Assembly (NCBI RefSeq): GCF_000517445.1
Contig: NZ_CP006965.1
Span: forward strand, 1,526,681-1,590,680
Direction: 5' to 3'
Length of the DNA: 64,000 nucleotides
Source of the DNA: Thermococcus paralvinellae
Lineage (GTDB): Archaea; Methanobacteriota_B; Thermococci; Thermococcales; Thermococcaceae
A program made the translations under genes and the position numbers. Positions 32,651 to 39,706 of the stretch are shown one piece after another. The number at the start of each line of letters is the position of its first letter. Position 1 is the stretch's first letter. The notes beneath the pieces were generated by a model. The model had not been told where the DNA came from. It was given only the letters and a program-made list of their open reading frames with translations, and searched no databases.

Positions 32651-34495
32651 TTATTTCTCTATTTCACTTGGAAATTTAATTGCATCAAACGGACAAAGCT
32701 GGTTGCAGATTCCACAGCCTGTACAGATTAACGGGTCGATTTTGACTTTGTTGATCTCTGGATCATAAACCAGTGCAGGACAGCCTGTCAGAAGAATGCA
32801 CGCCTTACAGCCAACACATTTGTCCTCAATCACGATAGGCAGTTCTCCTATCTCACCTCTCCTAATCACTGGAATTATGCACTCTCTCTTAGCTATAATA
32901 ACCGCTGGTCCCTTAATCTGCATCGCTTCTTTTATTGCTTCTCTCGTTGCCTTCAAATCATACGGATCAACTGTTTTGACGTATTTGACCCCTAAAGCTT
33001 TGACTAATGCCTCAATGTCAATCTCATTGAATTTTCTCCCCGTTTCACTTTCACCAGTTCCGGGATGGGGCTGATGTCCAGTCATTGCCGTTGTTCTGTT
33101 ATCAAGAATCATCACAAGAACATCAAGATTCTTGTAAACAGCATCCACCAGGGGCTGTATTCCGTTGTGAAAGAACGTGGAATCACCAATTGTGGCAACA
33201 ATTTTCTTGTCAAAAGCTATGCTCTGGCCGTTTGCTAGGCTTATGCTTGCACCCATGACGTATTCCGTCCAAATGGCCTCGAGAGGAGGTAGCAATGAGA
33301 GGGCATAGCACCCAATATCTCCATGAATTGGAATTTCATCTTTTTTGAATTTGAGTTCTCTGAGAGCATCGAGCAGAGCCCTATAAGAGCCGCGGTGAGG
33401 ACAGCCTGGACACATGGTTGGGGGTCTTGAGGGTGCCAATTTCTCTGCTTCCTCCACTTCCTTAGGCTTTTCGTAGCTTTGGGCTTCCTTTCCAAGAAGT
33501 CTCAAAAGGGCGTTTCTAACCAAGCTCGGCGTTAACTCTCCTTCAAGAGGCAAATTACCGGTTCTCTTCCCATATATTGGAACGCTAAGCCCTTCTTCAT
33601 ACGCTACAATTTTAACCTCTTCCTCTAAGAAAGGTGCTCCATCCTCAACAACTATCGCCATGTCAACGCTCTTAAGAAAATCGACTACCAGTTTCCTTGG
33701 AAGAGGATGTGGAGTTGAGAGCTTTAAGATTTTAAAGTTTTCATCAATCTTTGGAACAACCTCTTTTACGTAGTTGTATGGAGCTCCTTCAGCAATAATT
33801 CCTATTCTTCCGTCACCTTCAACCCAGTTGAATTCTAAAGTCTCAAATTCTTTTTCAATTTCTCTAAGCGTCTTGTTCAGCCATTTATGTCTTTCTAAGT
33901 TGCCTTTCATTGAGGCTCTCACATACCTCTGTATGTCCTTCTTGAACTCCGGCTTTCTATCAAGCTTAACAAACTCGCCAACTTCAACGTCAGCAGTTGT
34001 ATGATTTACCCTAGTCGTAGTTCTGAATAGTACAGGGACTTTGTATTTTTCACTAAGCTCATAGGCATATTTGATTAAATCATGAGCTTCCTGCGGATCA
34101 TAAGGCTCAAGAACCGGTAAAAGGGAGAGCTTTCCGTAATATCTGTCATCTTGCTCTGTTTGAGAAGTATGAGGCCCAGGGTCATCTGCAACCAAAATTA
34201 CTAGACCTCCCTCAACACCAGAATAAGCCAAGCTCATGAGAGGGTCAGCGGCAACGTTTAAGCCAACACACTTCATAGTTACCAAACTTCTAAGCCCAGC
34301 ATAAGAAACGCCAGCTGCTTCTTCTAAAGCCACTTTCTCATTGGGTGCCCATTCGGCAAAAACCTCGGGGTTAAGACGTGCTATCGTTTCGATGACCTCG
34401 GTTGATGGAGTTCCAGGATAACCAGTTGCAAAAGAAATTCCGCTCTCCAAAGCTCCATAAGCGATGGCTTCATTACCCATCAAAAGTTTCCTCAT
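32651..34495 (-). CDS. iorA: Indolepyruvate:ferredoxin oxidoreductase, alpha subunit
   Basis: A 614-residue thiamine-diphosphate iron-sulfur enzyme subunit oxidising arylpyruvates (from aromatic amino-acid transamination) to aryl-acetyl-CoA with ferredoxin reduction. The N-terminal pyrimidine domain has FATGYPGTPSTEV. CPGCPHRGSYRALL and GDIGCYALSLLPP ... GDSTFFHNG form the ThDP-binding part. Two 4Fe-4S ferredoxin motifs close the protein: CVGCKACILLTGCP and CTGCGICNQLCP. The ATG at 34495 follows GGTGGTGAGA. The beta subunit gene (iorB), next to iorA in many relatives, is not beside it here. Confidence 0.95.
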   Translation of the reverse strand: MRKLLMGNEAIAYGALESGISFATGYPGTPSTEVIETIARLNPEVFAEWAPNEKVALEEAAGVSYAGLRSLVTMKCVGLNVAADPLMSLAYSGVEGGLVILVADDPGPHTSQTEQDDRYYGKLSLLPVLEPYDPQEAHDLIKYAYELSEKYKVPVLFRTTTRVNHTTADVEVGEFVKLDRKPEFKKDIQRYVRASMKGNLERHKWLNKTLREIEKEFETLEFNWVEGDGRIGIIAEGAPYNYVKEVVPKIDENFKILKLSTPHPLPRKLVVDFLKSVDMAIVVEDGAPFLEEEVKIVAYEEGLSVPIYGKRTGNLPLEGELTPSLVRNALLRLLGKEAQSYEKPKEVEEAEKLAPSRPPTMCPGCPHRGSYRALLDALRELKFKKDEIPIHGDIGCYALSLLPPLEAIWTEYVMGASISLANGQSIAFDKKIVATIGDSTFFHNGIQPLVDAVYKNLDVLVMILDNRTTAMTGHQPHPGTGESETGRKFNEIDIEALVKALGVKYVKTVDPYDLKATREAIKEAMQIKGPAVIIAKRECIIPVIRRGEIGELPIVIEDKCVGCKACILLTGCPALVYDPEINKVKIDPLICTGCGICNQLCPFDAIKFPSEIEK

Positions 34496-34621
34496 TCTCA
34501 CCACCAAAAATCAATCGAGCTTCATGTTAAAAATCCGTATTTCGGAAAGATAGCAGGCAGAACGAAAAAGATTCAAAAGAGAGAGGAGAATTTAAATTAA
34601 ATTTCAAAGGTATATTTTCAC

Positions 34622-34828
34622 TTAGCTTTCTTGTTCTCCTAATCTAAAAACAATTATCAAAAGCACAACTATAACTAAAAATGCACCTCCAGCTTCTAAA
34701 CCAAGTGCCTTGATAAGGCCAAAAACATCAGAAACCACAGCCCATCCTATAAATGCTGTTATCATGAGAACCATCAGAGCAAGGAGAATCTTGTATCCAT
34801 AGCGCTCCATGAAAAGCGCAAAATCCAA
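34622..34828 (-). CDS. Small two-helix membrane protein (paralog B)
   Basis: A 68-residue membrane protein with two hydrophobic helices (ILLALMVLMITAFIGWAVV and AFLVIVVLLIIVF). It begins MDFALFMERYGYK, identical to the start of its upstream neighbour, so the two are recent duplicates. The start codon is TTG at 34828, with GGAGGTGAT placed in the stop region of the upstream gene. Function unknown. Confidence 0.72.
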   Translation of the reverse strand: MDFALFMERYGYKILLALMVLMITAFIGWAVVSDVFGLIKALGLEAGGAFLVIVVLLIIVFRLGEQES

Positions 34829-34834
34829 AGAGAA

Positions 34835-35092
34835 TCACCTCCTCTTGTACCACTTGTCATCATAGAAGTACTTTCCATGTGCTTGAGCATAAGCATCCAT
34901 GACCTTTCTCCTAACGGCAAAGGCATAAGCCAACACTATTATAAGCATTAACCCTCCGATCTCCCAGCTGTATCTCTTGAGGAAGTATAGGTAGCCAAGT
35001 ATTGGTATTCCCACAACCACTATTATTGCGAGTGCCATCAATCCGAGAAGTAACTTATATCCATACCTCTCCATGAAAAGGGCAAAATCCAT
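34835..35092 (-). CDS. Small two-helix membrane protein (paralog A)
   Basis: An 85-residue membrane protein opening MDFALFMERYGYKLLLG. It has two hydrophobic helices and a charged C-terminal tail (RRKVMDAYAQAHGKYFYDDKWYKRR) that the paralog lacks. The ATG at 35092 follows GGTGATGTTT; the frame is open from 35104. It forms a two-gene operon with the TTG-started paralog, 6 bases apart. Promoter TATA on the minus strand is probably ACTTTTAAAC near 35120-35130. Function unknown. Confidence 0.75.
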   Translation of the reverse strand: MDFALFMERYGYKLLLGLMALAIIVVVGIPILGYLYFLKRYSWEIGGLMLIIVLAYAFAVRRKVMDAYAQAHGKYFYDDKWYKRR

Positions 35093-35198
35093 AAACATCA
35101 CCATGGTAAATTTTTCACTAAAGTTTAAAAGTTTTTCATTTATCTCAGTTGCCGAGCATCTTAAATATCATCACAGCAATTAATCAATGGTGCTAGAA

Positions 35199-35486
35199 AT
35201 GAAAATTAAAGAGCTTTTAGAACTTGTTGAAGAAGCAATAGCAAACGTCAAAGTTGCAATCGTTGTTAGCAGGCAGAGAATTTTTGAAAGCCCTCATACA
35301 AGCTGGGAGTTTACTCAGCGCTCTTTAGAGTTGCAAGACGAACTCGATAGATTGAACAGGATAAAAAGTTACCTCCTAAAATTTGACCCAGAAGAGGATG
35401 CTGAGAAAAGATTCTCAAAAGAAGAGCTTGAGGAACTTTTGGAATATCTATCAACGATAAGGGAGATGAAGGAACATGAATTTTAA
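35199..35486 (+). CDS. Small helical conserved hypothetical protein
   Basis: A 95-residue acidic, mostly helical protein (MKIKELLELVEEAIANVKVAIVVSRQRIFESPHTSWEFTQRSLELQDELDRLNRIKSYL). No motif recognised. The ATG at 35199 follows GGTGCTAGAA; an ATG at 35187 is upstream of that site. Its last 11 bases overlap the start of the MazG-YbaK fusion gene, so the two are cotranslated. Confidence 0.72.
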   Translation: MKIKELLELVEEAIANVKVAIVVSRQRIFESPHTSWEFTQRSLELQDELDRLNRIKSYLLKFDPEEDAEKRFSKEELEELLEYLSTIREMKEHEF

Positions 35487-36225
35487 AGAGCTTGAGGAAA
35501 GAGCAGTTAAGTTTCGAGACGAAAGACTATGGAAGAAATATCACACGCCAAAAAACCTCGCCATTTCAATAGCCGTAGAGGTCGGAGAGCTTTTAGAGCA
35601 TTTCCAGTGGGGTACAAACGAAGGAATTCTTGAGAAAGTTAAGAATCCAGAAATTAAAGAAGAGATTGGAGATGAAATTGCTGATATAATAATCTACCTC
35701 ACGCTTTTGGCCCATGAGCTCGGCATTGACTTAGATGAAGCTGTTGAAAGAAAGCTGAAGAAAAATGAGGAAAAGTATCCAGCAAAGGAAATAAGACTTC
35801 AAGAAATCGTTGAAGAGCTTGGAGGGGAAATAATTGAAGTTGGAAAAGAGGTTAGGAGCGTCAAACAGGTTACAAAGCTCCTAGGAGTCAAGCCAGAGCA
35901 AGTTGTTAAATCTCTAGTCTTCATAACTGAAAAGGAGCCAATTTTAGTCATAGTTGATGGAAAGTCTAAAGCTAGCCTAGAAAAGCTCGCAAAATACTTT
36001 AGGAAAGTTAGAATGGCAAGCAAAGAGGAAGTTGAGAAAATTACAGGATATAAAGTCGGAGAAGTTCCACCAGTTGGGGTTTCAATTAGAACGGTGATTG
36101 ACAAGGAAGTCCTTGAAAAAGAAATCGTAATAGCCGGCGGTGGAAGAATTGACCGCCTAATAAAGATAAAGCCAGAGAAGATAGTTGAGTTCCAAAAGGC
36201 CGAAGTTCTAGACATTGCGGAATAA
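35476..36225 (+). CDS. MazG-like pyrophosphohydrolase fused to a YbaK-type deacylase domain
   Basis: A 249-residue fusion protein. Residues 1-105 are a MazG/RS21-C6-like domain (AISIAVEVGELLEHFQWGT and EEIGDEIADIIIYLTLLAHELG), which hydrolyses non-canonical or damaged NTPs to NMP and pyrophosphate. Residues 107-249 are a YbaK/ProX-like aminoacyl-tRNA deacylase domain (LGGEIIEVGKEVRSVKQVTKLLGVKPEQVVKSLVF ... VGEVPPVGVSIRTVID ... GGGRIDRLIKI), which edits mischarged tRNA. The junction is in frame with no sign of a sequencing join. The gene overlaps the preceding small gene by 11 bases. Confidence 0.85.
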   Translation: MNFKELEERAVKFRDERLWKKYHTPKNLAISIAVEVGELLEHFQWGTNEGILEKVKNPEIKEEIGDEIADIIIYLTLLAHELGIDLDEAVERKLKKNEEKYPAKEIRLQEIVEELGGEIIEVGKEVRSVKQVTKLLGVKPEQVVKSLVFITEKEPILVIVDGKSKASLEKLAKYFRKVRMASKEEVEKITGYKVGEVPPVGVSIRTVIDKEVLEKEIVIAGGGRIDRLIKIKPEKIVEFQKAEVLDIAE

Positions 36226-36232
36226 AAAGAAA

Positions 36233-36544
36233 TCAGAGAGCACCATAGGCCTTAAGCTCCTCAGCAAGCTTTTTATAGTCTTCAGCTTCCATCACTTTTT
36301 CTGCCATCTTTGTTAGGAGAAAATAAAGAGTTGCAATGTTATTTTTAGTGAGCTTAATCCTCACGTCAATTCCAAATCCATGAATCTCAACATAATCATC
36401 TTTGAATACAACGTAATAAGTTGCCTTTTGGGAGTCATTATATTCGTCTTCAGAAGGCTGCTCATCAGTGGGAAAAAGAACCAGCGGTTCTTTGAGGATG
36501 TCAAGCTCCATTTCATAATATTCAAACTTTCTCATACTAATCAT
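36233..36544 (-). CDS. Conserved hypothetical protein
   Basis: A 103-residue acidic protein (KFEYYEMELDILKEPLVLFPTDEQPSEDEYNDSQKATYYVVFKDDYVEIHGFGIDVRIKL, then helices). Alternating strands followed by two helices are suggested. I do not recognise the family. The ATG at 36544 follows GGTGGTTAGCC; the ATG at 36535 is an alternative and the frame is open to 36577. It ends 7 bases from the convergent fusion gene. Confidence 0.68.
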   Translation of the reverse strand: MISMRKFEYYEMELDILKEPLVLFPTDEQPSEDEYNDSQKATYYVVFKDDYVEIHGFGIDVRIKLTKNNIATLYFLLTKMAEKVMEAEDYKKLAEELKAYGAL

Positions 36545-36666
36545 GGCTAACCACCAACTAGAAGAGCATACAGCCACACAATTGCTACCTAATCCTTTGT
36601 TCCTGCTCTTTAAAAGCTTTTTTATTCGACGATTTGCAAAGAGATTTTAGACAAAAAAGGTAAAAA

Positions 36667-37116
36667 TCAACTCTTAAATGCAGTTCTAAGCTTTTCAGTT
36701 TCCTCTTCACTCATCCTGTTCCTAATCCATCGTTCTTTTAGCTCTAAGTTCTCGTCTTCAATATCAAGGACAGCCTTTCTGACACCTCCTCTCGGAAAGT
36801 TCGTATCTCCTTCATACCTCGGAATTACATGAATGTGGAGATGGGGAACAGTCTGCCCAGCGGCTTTTCCCAAATTTATACCAACATTAAAGCCATCTGG
36901 ATTTAAAGTCAGCTTCAACTTCTCCATTGCAAGTTCAATTCCTCTAAGCAAGGCAACTTTCTCCTCAAAGCTCAGCTCCTCCCATTTTTCCACATGTCTC
37001 TTTGGGACAACCAATAGATGACCTTTATTGGCTGGATAAGAGTCAATAAGGATCCTAATTAGGTCATCTTCATAAAGCAGCACTTCAGGATTTGCATTGC
37101 AGAAGGGGCATTTCAT
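36667..37116 (-). CDS. HIT family hydrolase
   Basis: A 149-residue histidine-triad nucleotide hydrolase. The N-terminal CPFCNANPEVLLYEDD with paired Cys is the zinc-knuckle variant seen in many archaeal HIT proteins. LVVPKRHVEKWEEL and the triad HLHIHVIPRYEGD are clear. Members hydrolyse AMP-lysine, Ap4A or similar nucleotidyl conjugates. The ATG at 37116 follows GGAGGTGGTTAA. The leftward promoter is close to the rightward promoter of the C/D box RNA (TATA at 37133). Confidence 0.92.
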   Translation of the reverse strand: MKCPFCNANPEVLLYEDDLIRILIDSYPANKGHLLVVPKRHVEKWEELSFEEKVALLRGIELAMEKLKLTLNPDGFNVGINLGKAAGQTVPHLHIHVIPRYEGDTNFPRGGVRKAVLDIEDENLELKERWIRNRMSEEETEKLRTAFKS

Positions 37117-37132
37117 TTAACCACCTCCAAAA

Positions 37133-37139
37133 TTATAAA
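37133..37139 (+). promoter_or_regulatory. TATA box of the C/D box RNA
   Basis: TTATAAA starts 29 bases before the first base of the sRNA at 37162, the expected spacing for an archaeal promoter whose transcript starts at the RNA's 5' end. Confidence 0.65.
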
Positions 37140-37161
37140 GAGGAAGAAAATAAAAAGCTAT

Positions 37162-37219
37162 GGCAGATGATGAGCTTGGCCGCTCCTGAGTGATGAGGAC
37201 AAACCTCGGTCCTGATGCC
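37162..37219 (+). ncRNA. C/D box guide sRNA
   Basis: A 58-nt RNA with every element of an archaeal C/D box sRNA. Box C is ATGATGA (37167-37173), box D' CTGA (37186-37189), box C' GTGATGA (37190-37196) and box D CTGA (37212-37215). The ends GGCA and TGCC pair to form the terminal stem. The D' guide is GCTTGGCCGCTC, and the D guide is GGACAAACCTCGGTC. Under the D+5 rule the predicted targets are GAGCG*GCCAAGC and GACCG*AGGTTTGTCC, starred base preceding being methylated. The spacer between D' and C' is unusually short. It lies immediately beside the 3' end of glgA, on the opposite strand. Confidence 0.88.
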
Positions 37220-38590
37220 TCATCCTATGAAGCTTACTGCCTTGTCTATGTCATTTTTGTAAGCTCTGAGATATCTCTTACATGCGTTCTCCCATGTAAA
37301 GACGTTTTTTGCTCTCTTCTTTCCATTGGACCTCATTCTCTCTAGTAGCTCCGGATTTTCCTCCCTAAGCTTCGCCATCCTGAGCATTGCCTGAGCCAAA
37401 GCGAAGGCATCCCTTGGAGGAACTAACAGACCAGTTGCATTTTCTTCATCCTCATCCAAGCTCACTATGGTATCCTTAATGCCTCCAACCGCTGAACCGA
37501 TTGGAACTGCTCCTAAGCACATTGCTTCCATCTGTACAAGACCAAAGGGCTCAAAGTATGAAGGAACTACAACAAAATCCACACTACCGTAGAGCTCTCT
37601 CGTAAATTCTCTTTTGAGCATCTTGGTGATAACCTTCACATTGCTCGGATATTTGCTCTCCATTGCATGTGCCCAGTTCTCAAGCTCTGGGTCTCCTTTT
37701 CCAATGATAATGAACCTCATCCTTGAGAACTCTTGAGGATAGCTCTCTGCTAAAATTTCGATGGCTCTTAAAAGGGTATCAACTCCCTTCTGTGCCCTAT
37801 CAAATCTGCCTATGAACATAAAAGCAATCCCATCGCTTAAGCCTAAGCTTTCAAGTATCTTTTTCCTCCTCTCTTCTCTTGGCAAATCCTTGTTTTCCAA
37901 AAATTCTTCGTTCCAGAAGTAGGAAGCTATGCCATTGAAGACATGAGTAACTTTGCCCTCAAACATGCCGAAGAATACCCATTCCTCCCAGAGATAACTT
38001 CTGCTGACTGTTGTAACGAGATCCGCGATGTAGCAGAGTGTATGTTCTGGATCTATATCTGGATAAGGAGCTAATTCCCCTAAGTTAGCCATGTGGAAAT
38101 AATATGCTGGAACTTTAGATTTGTTCAAGCGGTGAATGGTTGCAACAAGAGGTATTTGGAAATATTTTTTCAAAAGACCCGCAGCAAAGACAGTGTGCCA
38201 GTCGTGAGCATGGAGCACTTCAGGTTTTCCTTCTTTCTCTATAATTTTGTTCAACAGCCCCACACTTGCTTTTCCAAAGTGAACAGCCTTGCTCAGCATA
38301 CCCTCCCATCCAGGACCATAAACATCAGGGTTGTCTAATAGAGGGTCGCTGATTGAAAAAACTCTGACTTCATTCTGCTTTCTCTCATAAATTTTAACCT
38401 CCCAAGTATGACCCGAAACGTCTATTTTAAAGCTTGTATATTCTTTTCCTTCTTTAAAGCCATGTGAAGGTGTAAAAACAGTAACCTCATTACCAAGTTC
38501 TGCCAATGTCTCGGCTATGCTGGTTATTGCCTCAGCCAGTCCACCAACTTTTATTGGTAGATACTCAAATCCAAGCATTAAAATTTTCAT
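37220..38590 (-). CDS. glgA: Glycogen synthase (GT5)
   Basis: A 456-residue glycosyltransferase building alpha-1,4-glucan from NDP-glucose. The N-terminal domain has EYLPIKVGGLAEAITS (the KxGGL donor loop) and HAHDWHTVFAAGLL. The C-terminal domain has FIGRFDRAQKGVDTLLRA and SYFEPFGLVQMEAMCLGAVPIGSAVGGIKDT. Length matches Pyrococcus/Thermococcus glycogen synthases. The ATG at 38590 follows GAGGTGCAAAAA, 10 bases after the stop of the TrmB-type regulator, so the two form an operon. Control by the glycolytic regulator is therefore likely. Confidence 0.95.
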   Translation of the reverse strand: MKILMLGFEYLPIKVGGLAEAITSIAETLAELGNEVTVFTPSHGFKEGKEYTSFKIDVSGHTWEVKIYERKQNEVRVFSISDPLLDNPDVYGPGWEGMLSKAVHFGKASVGLLNKIIEKEGKPEVLHAHDWHTVFAAGLLKKYFQIPLVATIHRLNKSKVPAYYFHMANLGELAPYPDIDPEHTLCYIADLVTTVSRSYLWEEWVFFGMFEGKVTHVFNGIASYFWNEEFLENKDLPREERRKKILESLGLSDGIAFMFIGRFDRAQKGVDTLLRAIEILAESYPQEFSRMRFIIIGKGDPELENWAHAMESKYPSNVKVITKMLKREFTRELYGSVDFVVVPSYFEPFGLVQMEAMCLGAVPIGSAVGGIKDTIVSLDEDEENATGLLVPPRDAFALAQAMLRMAKLREENPELLERMRSNGKKRAKNVFTWENACKRYLRAYKNDIDKAVSFIG

Positions 38591-38600
38591 TTTTTGCACC

Positions 38601-39623
38601 TCAGTCTAAGAGTATGAACTTCTCTCCCTCAATGTCCTCGAAGTAGCTTCCTAATCCACCAACTTTCCACTTTTTCTTTCCATCATCAACAGCTATGCTA
38701 GCTGTTAATGGAGTGTACTCAAACTCCATGACTTTTCCCCTCAGCGTTACTGCCTCCTTATTTTCCACGAGCTTTCCAATAATCTCAATTTCTCTTGGTA
38801 GAGTTATCTGCTTAAGGAGAGTTATTAGGGTTCTAATGTTAACAAGTTGAAGCGGCTTTTTCAGCTTACCATAGTTTATCGGCTTGATTATTGTGCTGTT
38901 ATCGAGATAAATAGTGTAGAACCAGTGCATGTAGTTTTGGATAAGCTTCGCTGACTTTGCCCAGAAGGAGTAGAACTTCTCTTTCCTTCTGTCCCTTGGG
39001 AGGGCTCCGAAGAAAAGTGCATAATCAATGTCTCCTATAATCCAGCTTGCCATTAGCCATGGTGCACCTCCACTCCTTGCAAGAATGATATTATCCCTCT
39101 TGAGCCACTCTGGAACCTCTTCAAAGTTGCTGATTATTACAAAAATAACATCCTTTCTCTTCTTAATTTCTTCCTTAAGCAAGGAGAGAAATTCAAATGG
39201 TGTGTTTATTAAAACTTCATACTTTGCAGTTCTTATTATATATTCAGCTCTTTCAAGGGTATTATCAAAGCCGTGAATTGTCCAAATCTCTGGGAGCTCT
39301 TCCCCATGAACAGACTTGTAAAGTTCCAGAAAAGCCTTTTTAAGCTCTTCAATGTCTGTTATTAGATCTTCCTTAATTTTTTCAAGGACAACCTCAGGAT
39401 TCACTGGCTTGTATAAACGGGGAGTACCATGCATTATATCAACGAATCCTTTTCTGTGAAGAGAACTTAAAACATCATAAACTCTCGTGTGTGGAATGCC
39501 ACTTTCCTTTGTTATATCCGTTGCTTTGCTCGGACCAAGTTTGAGTAGAGTTATATATGCCAAGCTTTCATATTTTGTCAAACCGAACTTCTGAAGTTTT
39601 TCAATTATCTCCTCTTCCTTCAT
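38601..39623 (-). CDS. TrmB-family sugar-sensing regulator (TrmBL1/Tgr type)
   Basis: A 340-residue regulator with an N-terminal winged helix (ATDITKESGIPHTRVYDVLSSLHRKGFVD) and a C-terminal sugar-binding domain (about residues 110-340, with WIIGDIDYALFFGALPRD and the closing GGLGSYFEDIEGEKFILLD). Its location between glgA and the neopullulanase/maltodextrin genes is that of the Thermococcales glycolytic regulator, which binds TATCAC-N5-GTGATA and represses glycolytic and activates gluconeogenic genes in the absence of maltodextrin. Matches to that motif lie at 39668 and 41740. The ATG at 39623 follows GGGGG. Confidence 0.92.
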   Translation of the reverse strand: MKEEEIIEKLQKFGLTKYESLAYITLLKLGPSKATDITKESGIPHTRVYDVLSSLHRKGFVDIMHGTPRLYKPVNPEVVLEKIKEDLITDIEELKKAFLELYKSVHGEELPEIWTIHGFDNTLERAEYIIRTAKYEVLINTPFEFLSLLKEEIKKRKDVIFVIISNFEEVPEWLKRDNIILARSGGAPWLMASWIIGDIDYALFFGALPRDRRKEKFYSFWAKSAKLIQNYMHWFYTIYLDNSTIIKPINYGKLKKPLQLVNIRTLITLLKQITLPREIEIIGKLVENKEAVTLRGKVMEFEYTPLTASIAVDDGKKKWKVGGLGSYFEDIEGEKFILLD

Positions 39624-39654
39624 TTGTCAAACCCCCAACTTTTTTAAGCTTTCA

Positions 39655-39670
39655 CTGGATAAAGTTTAAT
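39655..39670. promoter_or_regulatory. Shared divergent TATA region
   Basis: GGATAAAGTTTAAT can serve as BRE/TATA in both directions: AGTTTAAT for the rightward neopullulanase and TTAAACTTTAT for the leftward regulator. Expected start sites would be near 39690 (+) and 39637 (-), each just ahead of a ribosome binding site. Confidence 0.45.
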
Positions 39671-39684
39671 CATCATCAGTGATA
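39668..39684. promoter_or_regulatory. Thermococcales glycolytic motif (TGM) match in the divergent promoter
   Basis: AATCAT-CATCA-GTGATA compares with the consensus TATCAC-N5-GTGATA, with two mismatches in the left arm and a perfect right arm. It lies downstream of the rightward TATA box (repressor position for neopullulanase) and upstream of the leftward TATA box (activator position for the regulator-glgA operon). Confidence 0.65.
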
Positions 39685-39706
39685 TAATCTTAGTAGGGTG
39701 TTCTAT

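Noticed and set aside
34534-34546. TCCG-N5-CGGA inverted repeat upstream of iorA
   Set aside because: Arms of four bases are too short to be distinguished from chance.
35115-35174. Minus-strand GTGATGA followed by CTGA, resembling half of a C/D box RNA
   Set aside because: No acceptable C' and second D box follow, the guide would be too long and there is no terminal stem.
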